From Alphaproteobacteria bacterium (GTDB taxonomy: Bacteria > Pseudomonadota > Alphaproteobacteria > Rs-D84), in the NCBI GenBank assembly GCA_017642565.1, contig JAGCOU010000052.1, positions 1 to 10,506 on the forward strand: 10,506 nt of DNA, in the 5' to 3' direction. The notes under the pieces are model-generated. The model had not been told where the DNA came from and made no database searches. It saw only the letters and a list, made by a program, of their open reading frames with translations. A program made the translations under genes and the position numbers. Positions 6,094 through 10,506 of the stretch are shown here, one piece after another (the first letter of the stretch is position 1; each line of letters starts with the position of its first letter).

Positions 6094-6830
6094 AACAAAT
6101 TGGCACAATTTGTTTTCTTTTCCTTATTTCAATTTTTCCAACATTTGCAGATAACGAACCAACACTGATACCAACACCGGCGAGTTGTAATAATTCTGTA
6201 TTAAATACAACAGAGGGTTCTGCAGCACTTGAGGCAATATATACACCAAACACAATCGGTACCACATGGTATAGTGATGGCGTTCAATTAACTGTTGATA
6301 ACGCCGCAACGAGTTGTACATACGATACCGCAATGACATTACCCACCAATCCAACAAAACCCGGTTATGAATTTAACGGATGGAAGATACGTATACAATG
6401 CAACATCCCATTAACAGACGTAAGCACAAATGGTAATGCACGCGCATCAAAAAGGTTAAGTGACGGAATTATTTGGACAAATGGTGGTGCGACAGCAGAA
6501 ACATACGGCTTGGAACAACCCGGGGAATGGGGTGTATCATGGTCAAACGGGGATAAAGTGACAGGTGTAGCATTATGTAGTCAAACAAACGGAATGTATC
6601 GACGCACTGGTACACCAGATGAAACAGGCAGCGGTGAAACAAAATATTGCTGGTGCAAAGCAACACATTATACAGCAAATAACGCGCAGCAATGTTCATT
6701 GTCGTCCCCTTCGTGGGTGTTGGCAAGCGTCGGCGATTGCGCGGGCCTCTGTGCGAGCAGCTGCGCCAATGTCATCCAAGACGACTCTGTTTTCCGTGCG
6801 GCGTTGTTCGGGTCTAATGTTGCACAATAA
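6081..6830 (+). CDS. Exported InlB B-repeat (Listeria-Bacteroides repeat-like) protein, probably phase-variable
   Basis: The frame encodes 249 aa from a TTG at 6081: a signal peptide-like segment (about 1-23, ending FPTFA before DNEPT), then an InlB B-repeat-like domain (about 50-102). The domain shows TWYSDG, a Cys-Thr-Tyr motif and the hallmark TLPTNPTKPGYEFNGWK. A Cys-rich C-terminal part follows, containing KYCWCKATHY, GDCAGLCASSCANV and DSVFRAALFG. I recall that C-terminal block from InlB-repeat proteins of gut alphaproteobacteria. InlB-type repeats are small beta-grasp modules common in surface and adhesin-like proteins, so a cell-surface or secreted role is inferred. TTG 6081 has no Shine-Dalgarno. 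The well-placed ATG at 6019 is out of frame by one AC unit; with nine units the protein would be 269 aa from 6019. Low-level expression by coupling to TTG is possible. A terminator follows. Confidence 0.75.
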   Translation: MPSIKQIGTICFLFLISIFPTFADNEPTLIPTPASCNNSVLNTTEGSAALEAIYTPNTIGTTWYSDGVQLTVDNAATSCTYDTAMTLPTNPTKPGYEFNGWKIRIQCNIPLTDVSTNGNARASKRLSDGIIWTNGGATAETYGLEQPGEWGVSWSNGDKVTGVALCSQTNGMYRRTGTPDETGSGETKYCWCKATHYTANNAQQCSLSSPSWVLASVGDCAGLCASSCANVIQDDSVFRAALFGSNVAQ

Positions 6831-6875
6831 TAAAGTTTTTGCCTCGATAAAGTTTCTTTCCCTAAGAAAACAAAG

Positions 6876-6904
6876 AACCGGTCTGTCAGCGTGACCGGTT
6901 TTTT
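6876..6904 (+). terminator. Intrinsic terminator after the InlB-repeat gene
   Basis: AACCGGTC (6876-6883) and GACCGGTT (6893-6900) form a perfect 8-bp stem with a 9-nt loop, and the stem runs into a T-tract (6899-6904). It lies 46 nt after the stop codon. Confidence 0.85.
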
Positions 6905-6930
6905 GTTTCTGCAGTACTGTGCTTGCGACC

Positions 6931-7120
6931 CGAAGTTTTAACGAAGGGTTGTCATGCTGAGACTGCGACAGCAGTCGTGAGCATCCAGGTATATTGATGT
7001 GTCTGGCGTTTTGCCAGACTACTTTTTTATTAACCTGGATTGCCACGAATGTCCAACGACAAACGCAAGCTTGTTGTCGATTGTCCATTCTCGCAATGAC
7101 ACCCCTTCGTTAAAACTTCG
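6931..7120. repeat. 190-bp nested inverted-repeat (MITE-like or dispersed palindromic) element
   Basis: The outer arms 6931-6955 and 7096-7120 are inverted copies matching at 24 of 25 positions, with core CGAAGTTTTAACGAAGGG. Inside lie an inner perfect pair ATCCAGGT (6983-6990) / ACCTGGAT (7033-7040), a hairpin GACTGC-GACA-GCAGTC (6961-6976) and a hairpin GTCTGGC-GTTTT-GCCAGAC (7001-7019) followed by six T. Segments such as TGTCATGCTGAG, CTGGATTGCCACG and CGCAATGACA resemble dispersed intergenic repeats known from many proteobacterial genomes. No transposase is present, and flanking target duplications are not evident. Confidence 0.7.
7001..7028 (+). terminator. Hairpin with T-tract inside the repeat element
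   Basis: GTCTGGC and GCCAGAC form a 7-bp stem with loop GTTTT, followed by TAC and six T. It could act as a weak back-up terminator on the plus strand, but no transcript is known to reach it past the stronger terminator at 6876-6904. Confidence 0.3.
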
Positions 7121-7214
7121 TGGTGCAGACACGACTCTTCGAGTCGTTGAACCTCCCTCCCGTCCGTCTTCCCATCCGTCACCGCAAGCGGTGCCGCGAT
7201 AAAGGGGAGAATAA

Positions 7215-7240
7215 TAAAAAATCCCCCAGTTGGGGGATAA
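7215..7240 (-). terminator. Intrinsic terminator of infA
   Basis: Read on the minus strand, ATCCCCC-AACT-GGGGGAT (7238-7221) is a perfect 7-bp stem followed by six T (7221-7216). It begins just after the infA stop codon. Confidence 0.9.
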
Positions 7241-7243
7241 ATC

Positions 7244-7498
7244 TTACTGGTGGTTTTGGGGGGTGTCTGTGCCAGAATTTTTTCTTTCCACAAAAGTTAT
7301 ACGTCCTTTGTCCAAATCATAAGGTGTCATTTCTACGTGGACTTTTTCGCCGACATTTACCCAGATGCGATTCTTGCGCATTTTGCCACACACAGTAGCC
7401 AATATTACATGTCCGTTTTCAAGACGAACCCTGAACATAGTGTTCGGCAATCTTTCTTCGATTGTGCCAGAAAAAACAATTACATCATCTTTTGCCAT
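7244..7498 (-). CDS. infA: Translation initiation factor IF-1
   Basis: IF-1 is a single S1-like OB-fold domain that binds the A site of the 30S subunit during initiation. The 84-aa product keeps the family core: MAKDDVI, GTIEERLPNTMFRVRLENGH, GKMRKNRI and TPYDLDKGRITF. It is about 12 residues longer than the typical 72-aa protein, through a polar tail (KNSGTDTPQNHQ) that needs no special function. GAGG (7510-7507) lies 8 nt before the ATG. It stands alone on the minus strand with its own promoter and terminator. Confidence 0.97.
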   Translation of the reverse strand: MAKDDVIVFSGTIEERLPNTMFRVRLENGHVILATVCGKMRKNRIWVNVGEKVHVEMTPYDLDKGRITFVERKNSGTDTPQNHQ

Positions 7499-7529
7499 AA
7501 ATTAAACCTCGTTTTTTTATGCTTTTTTA

Positions 7530-7558
7530 ATGATAAAAGCCAAAAAAATAAAATGCAA
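7530..7558 (-). promoter_or_regulatory. infA promoter
   Basis: On the minus strand: TTGCAT (7558-7553), a 17-nt spacer and TATCAT (7535-7530). Initiation near 7523 leaves a leader of about 25 nt carrying the infA ribosome-binding site. Confidence 0.5.
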
Positions 7559-7573
7559 GAAGTTTTTATATAC

Positions 7574-7602
7574 TTGCAACAAGTAAGTTTTTTTGATAAA
7601 AT
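7574..7602 (+). promoter_or_regulatory. Promoter of the Cys-rich gene pair
   Basis: TTGCAA (7574-7579), a 17-nt spacer and TAAAAT (7597-7602), giving a start near 7609. A short dyad ACTTG-CAA-CAAGT (7572-7584) overlaps the -35 and might be a binding site. AGGGA (7616-7620) lies 8 nt before the ATG at 7629. The promoter diverges from that of infA. Confidence 0.5.
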
Positions 7603-7628
7603 AAAATGAGAATGTAGGGATAGGCGAG

Positions 7629-9767
7629 ATGAAAATAATAAAGTTTTTACCGTTGATTTTGATATGTTCGAGTGTCGCATATGGCGCTGTGCGTGGGGAT
7701 GCTAGTGCGCGTGTTGGTGTTGGTGGACGTGGTTCCCAGGCGGGCGCAAGAATGTCTGTTACTGCGGCTGATGTCCAAAAAGCTGCGGCGGTGCCTGTTG
7801 AAAAAGCACAAACGGAAGACAAACAAACCGAATCGTCTTCGGCGACAGATACAAAGAAAGTTGAAAAAAATGCAACAACAAAATCTGGCGATTGCAGAGA
7901 AGATTACAGAGAATGTATGAATAGTTTTTGTTTGCTTGAAGAAAGTCAGGGAGAACGTTGCGCTTGTTCTAATAATATAAATTCTGCAAAAAGTAAAATT
8001 AAGGCTGTGCTCGATATTCAGGCAGAGGCAGATAAGTTATTCACAGAAGGTGTAGAACGCGAAAATCTGGGTGCTAAGGCACGGTTGGTCTTTACTGATA
8101 ATAACACCAGTACAAAGATTTCAAGTACAAACTTTTTGTCTTGGGTCACAGATGAAGATGATGAAGACGATGAAGTTGGCGAAGATGTAGAATTGGGTGA
8201 TGAATTGTATGAAATGGCACAAAAATATTGTGCGAGTGAATTAAAGGCTTGTGGTGACAAGGCTGAGATGGAAGAACAATTATATTCTCGAATGATTATT
8301 CAAGATTGTAAAAATTATGATGCTTATTTAAAAGAACAAAAAGCAAATGCAGAATCTAATAAACGTATCGCTGAATCTGCTGTGAGAAAGGCTCGTCTTG
8401 AAAATTTGGGAACAACAAACAAGTATAATCGTGGTGAATGTTTGTTGGCGTATCGTTCTTGTATCGCTGACAAGGGTGGGTGCGGAACGAATTTTGAAAA
8501 CTGTTTAGATGCAGGTCTTTTGAAACGGCGTTCAAATGCGTGCGAAAACATACTGGATCAATGTATGGCTGTTCGTGATTATGTCGTGAAAGATTGGGCA
8601 GATGAATCTCGAAAAGTTCTGGAAGAAGCGGCTAAGTATGCTGATAAGAATAGACGCGGAACATGTTTGGCAAAGGTTCAAGAATGTTTGGAAGAAAATT
8701 GTTCAACGGCTACGAATGCTGAATGTTTGACTAATGTTAATGTGGCGGCTGGCATTTGTCCTGTTATCACAGAATGCGATGAAATAATCCCAGGATTTCA
8801 ATCTGTGATTAATGATAAACTTGGGTTCTTGCAGACCAAGTTCTGTGAAAATGATGTTGATAAATGCTTGCAAGATAAATGTGGGGTCGATTTTACTAAA
8901 CCTGAATGTGTCGGCAAAAAGCCTTATGAAATAGCGGCTTTGTGTCCACAAGATATGTTCCCATCGTGCAGAACAGCAGACCAATTTGACATCATTGTTC
9001 AATCTGCGATTTTACAGATGGACTATCAAATGTTGCAAGGATGTGTGAATTATTTCGGCGAACAATTGGGCAAAGTGTGTGGAACAGATATGGCGTGTTT
9101 ACCAATTGTGACCAGTGTCACGAGTTTAACTAAACTCCCAACAGGTGACGAAGGTTTGGCTGGGCTGCGCAAGACTGTAATTGATGATTCTGACAAGGCT
9201 GTCGAAGAATTCTTTGCACAATTTGAACAGGATAAAACTGTCGCTGCGTGCGCAGATTCACAGAGTGGTTCCAAGAAGTTAAAAGGCAAAGTGTCTTTGG
9301 GAACCAATGTGTTTAATACTGCGAAATTGTTGGCGAAAATGTCTGCTGAACAACGCAATTTGCGCGAATTAGATTCCAAGATTGCTGAACTTGCGCGCGA
9401 AAAAGATTTGGAAGAAGCAAAACAAGTTTGCCTGAAAACTTATAAAGCGGAAAAACCAGAAAAATCTAAGAGTAATTACAGTTATATAAAGAGTGTGTCT
9501 TTTGAACCTGATATGCGCAATTGCCATGTGTGTCGTATTCAACAGGTTTGCGAAGAAGGTGGCGAATCTAAGGCTGCGTCTGCATTGAAGGCTGCATCTG
9601 GCGGTTTGGCTGCGGGCGCGTCAATGGGAACGATGGTTAACGCTGGTTGGGGAACTGCGATTGGCGGGGTAGTTGGTGCAGTTGGTGCTGGCGCATTGGG
9701 CGCAGTTAGTGGTGGCAAGAAAGATTTCTGTCAAGAACTTGAAAGTTGCGAAGACATAAATATGTAA
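7629..9767 (+). CDS. Large exported Cys-rich protein, unrecognised family, with C-X6-C repeats and C-terminal glycine zipper
   Basis: The 712-aa product has no function I can name. A signal peptide (about 1-19, MKIIKFLPLILICSSVAYG) is followed by a low-complexity Gly/Ala/Lys/Thr-rich linker to about residue 85. Then comes a Cys module C89-X6-C96-X4-C101-X9-C111-X-C113. An acidic Asp/Glu run lies at about 174-195. More modules follow: C271-X6-C278, C305-X6-C312, C346-X6-C353-X4-C358 and C406-X6-C413-X4-C418. Charged helical stretches lie between them (for example about 573-600). A Gly/Ala segment at about 657-696 (GLAAGASMG, IGGVVGAVGAGALGAVSGG) resembles a glycine zipper, and the C-terminus adds two more Cys. 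By hand count about 36 Cys lie outside the signal peptide, which in an exported protein suggests many disulfides. The signal peptide Cys does not sit in a lipobox. A paralogue follows after 20 nt. Envelope or surface location is inferred. Confidence 0.9.
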   Translation: MKIIKFLPLILICSSVAYGAVRGDASARVGVGGRGSQAGARMSVTAADVQKAAAVPVEKAQTEDKQTESSSATDTKKVEKNATTKSGDCREDYRECMNSFCLLEESQGERCACSNNINSAKSKIKAVLDIQAEADKLFTEGVERENLGAKARLVFTDNNTSTKISSTNFLSWVTDEDDEDDEVGEDVELGDELYEMAQKYCASELKACGDKAEMEEQLYSRMIIQDCKNYDAYLKEQKANAESNKRIAESAVRKARLENLGTTNKYNRGECLLAYRSCIADKGGCGTNFENCLDAGLLKRRSNACENILDQCMAVRDYVVKDWADESRKVLEEAAKYADKNRRGTCLAKVQECLEENCSTATNAECLTNVNVAAGICPVITECDEIIPGFQSVINDKLGFLQTKFCENDVDKCLQDKCGVDFTKPECVGKKPYEIAALCPQDMFPSCRTADQFDIIVQSAILQMDYQMLQGCVNYFGEQLGKVCGTDMACLPIVTSVTSLTKLPTGDEGLAGLRKTVIDDSDKAVEEFFAQFEQDKTVAACADSQSGSKKLKGKVSLGTNVFNTAKLLAKMSAEQRNLRELDSKIAELAREKDLEEAKQVCLKTYKAEKPEKSKSNYSYIKSVSFEPDMRNCHVCRIQQVCEEGGESKAASALKAASGGLAAGASMGTMVNAGWGTAIGGVVGAVGAGALGAVSGGKKDFCQELESCEDINM

Positions 9768-9787
9768 AAGTTGTGGAGAAAAACAAG

Positions 9788-10506
9788 ATGAAAAAAATAT
9801 TAAAATTTGGTCTGTTTTTTGGGGTTTTGGCGGTTTTTGCCGGGGCGGTTGATTCTTTTGCTGCAACCAAGGCAAAGAAAGAATCTGCTTTGAAGGCAGG
9901 AACTAAAGTTCGTGCCAAGGTAGAAGCCAAAGGTATTTACAACCAAGAATGTTATGATAAATATTATGGCTGTATGGATCAATTTTGTATTTCTGATAAT
10001 GAAAATGGCGGAACTTGTACTTGCAGTGACGAATCTGCACAATATGAAAGTCAACTGGAAGATATTAAAAAGATTTTATTAGAGGCTGAACGCATAGGAA
10101 CAGAAGAAGTCGAAAAAATTCAGGCTGGGGCAAATGCTGATATTATATTTGGTGGTGGAAAAAGAACTTATAACGAAGATGGTTCTGTTATGAGTTTGGA
10201 AGAAAAGAAAAATAGTGCTGCCACGTGGTCTTCTATTTATGACCAAGACGATGAAGACGAAGAAGAATGGGACGAAGTGGATTTGTCCGGCAAAACAGGC
10301 AAGGCTTTGTATACTGCCGCGCATGATTTGTGCACAGAACAAATGCCTGAATCTTGTGATAAAGATATGACTTTGTTGACCCAGATGTATGCGCGTCAAA
10401 TCGTTTCTGACTGCAAAGGTTTGGCGAACAGCATTGCACAGAAAAAACAAGAAGCAGATGCCACATTAGCCAAAGCCAAAGCGGCAGTGCGTGGCGCATT
10501 AAAAGA
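9788..10506 (+). CDS. Exported Cys-rich protein, paralogue of the preceding gene, truncated by window end
   Basis: At least 239 codons are present, open to the right edge. A signal peptide (about 1-25, ending VDSFA) precedes a Lys/Ala-rich linker and the same module as its neighbour: C55-X6-C62-X4-C67-X9-C77-X-C79. The spacing is exact, with shared CM..FC and C.CS residues. After it come an Asp/Glu run (DQDDEDEEEWDEVD) and a segment LYTAAHDLC...MYARQIVSDCK. This aligns with LYEMAQKYC...LYSRMIIQDCK of the first protein, followed by a Lys/Ala-rich helix. The two are clearly tandem duplicates with diverged sequence. GGAG (9775-9778) lies 9 nt before the ATG, and the gap from the previous stop is 20 nt, so they share a message. 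Function is unknown. Confidence 0.88.
   Translation, partial: MKKILKFGLFFGVLAVFAGAVDSFAATKAKKESALKAGTKVRAKVEAKGIYNQECYDKYYGCMDQFCISDNENGGTCTCSDESAQYESQLEDIKKILLEAERIGTEEVEKIQAGANADIIFGGGKRTYNEDGSVMSLEEKKNSAATWSSIYDQDDEDEEEWDEVDLSGKTGKALYTAAHDLCTEQMPESCDKDMTLLTQMYARQIVSDCKGLANSIAQKKQEADATLAKAKAAVRGALK

Larger units (their letters stand above)
6906..7220. other. Intergenic stretch without a convincing gene, made of hairpins and a repeat element
   Basis: No open frame here has a ribosome-binding site, a family motif or a plausible protein. The stretch holds a 190-bp nested inverted repeat (6931-7120) and a hairpin ACGACTC-TTC-GAGTCGT (7131-7147). A second hairpin, CACCGC-AA-GCGGTG (7180-7193), follows, and then the terminator of infA. 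It separates the InlB-repeat gene from the convergent infA. Confidence 0.7.

Noticed and set aside
6696..7088. 130-codon minus-strand frame across the terminator and repeat element
   Set aside because: It crosses the intrinsic terminator and half of a palindromic element, overlaps the InlB-repeat gene and has no start signals.
6931..7193. CRISPR array or tRNA in the hairpin-rich gap
   Set aside because: There are no regularly spaced direct repeats, and no cloverleaf with T-loop or CCA end can be drawn; the symmetry is inverted, not direct.
7120..7398. Plus-strand frame overlapping infA
   Set aside because: It is antisense to infA and runs through the infA terminator; the repetitive proline-rich start comes from the hairpin region.
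7629..7700. Lipoprotein signal at the Cys in LILICSS
   Set aside because: The residue before the Cys is Ile, which does not fit a lipobox (small residue required), while a normal cleavage site follows.

Overview
The window looks like chromosomal DNA from an AT-rich, Gram-negative bacterium, most likely an uncultured, possibly host-associated alphaproteobacterium. The basis is IF-1 and TolB of proteobacterial type, an ftsE-ftsX-DUF218-plsC cluster of the kind I recall from alphaproteobacteria, and InlB-repeat and Cys-rich secreted proteins resembling families I recall from gut alphaproteobacterial genomes. The lineage is inferred; no rRNA or tRNA is present to test it.

Layout, left to right. 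(1) 1-1141, minus strand: a small ribbon-helix-helix (CopG/BrnA-like) protein followed 2 nt later by an unrecognised protein of about 302 aa that runs to the window edge. A good promoter and a cluster of TGT...ACA boxes lie upstream, so this is a candidate autoregulated or toxin-antitoxin-like pair. (2) 1334-3075, plus strand: tolB, then a secreted staphylococcal-nuclease-like protein whose ATG overlaps the tolB stop. tolQ, tolR, tolA and pal are not next to tolB. (3) 5915-3072, minus strand: a tight operon ftsE-ftsX-DUF218/YdcF-plsC, covering division and envelope assembly plus phospholipid synthesis. Its stop codon interlocks with that of the nuclease gene. (4) 5965-6905, plus strand: a secreted InlB-repeat protein. 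Its best promoter, Shine-Dalgarno and ATG (6019) lie in front of an (AC)10 dinucleotide tract. In the sequence given, that ATG is out of frame with the body of the gene by exactly one repeat unit, which is the pattern expected of a phase-variable surface protein in its OFF state. A strong terminator follows the gene. (5) 6906-7243: no convincing gene; it holds a 190-bp nested inverted-repeat element and several hairpins. (6) 7498-7244, minus strand: infA with its own promoter and terminator. (7) 7629-10506, plus strand: two tandem, paralogous, exported Cys-rich proteins, the second cut by the window edge. They share an exact C-X6-C-X4-C-X9-C-X-C signature, and C-X6-C modules recur along the first one.

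Taken together the window is dominated by envelope functions: Tol system, FtsEX, phospholipid acylation and several exported proteins. The two most notable items are the putative phase-variation switch at 6051-6070 and the Cys-rich tandem pair from 7629 onward. I recognise the latter only as an undescribed family.
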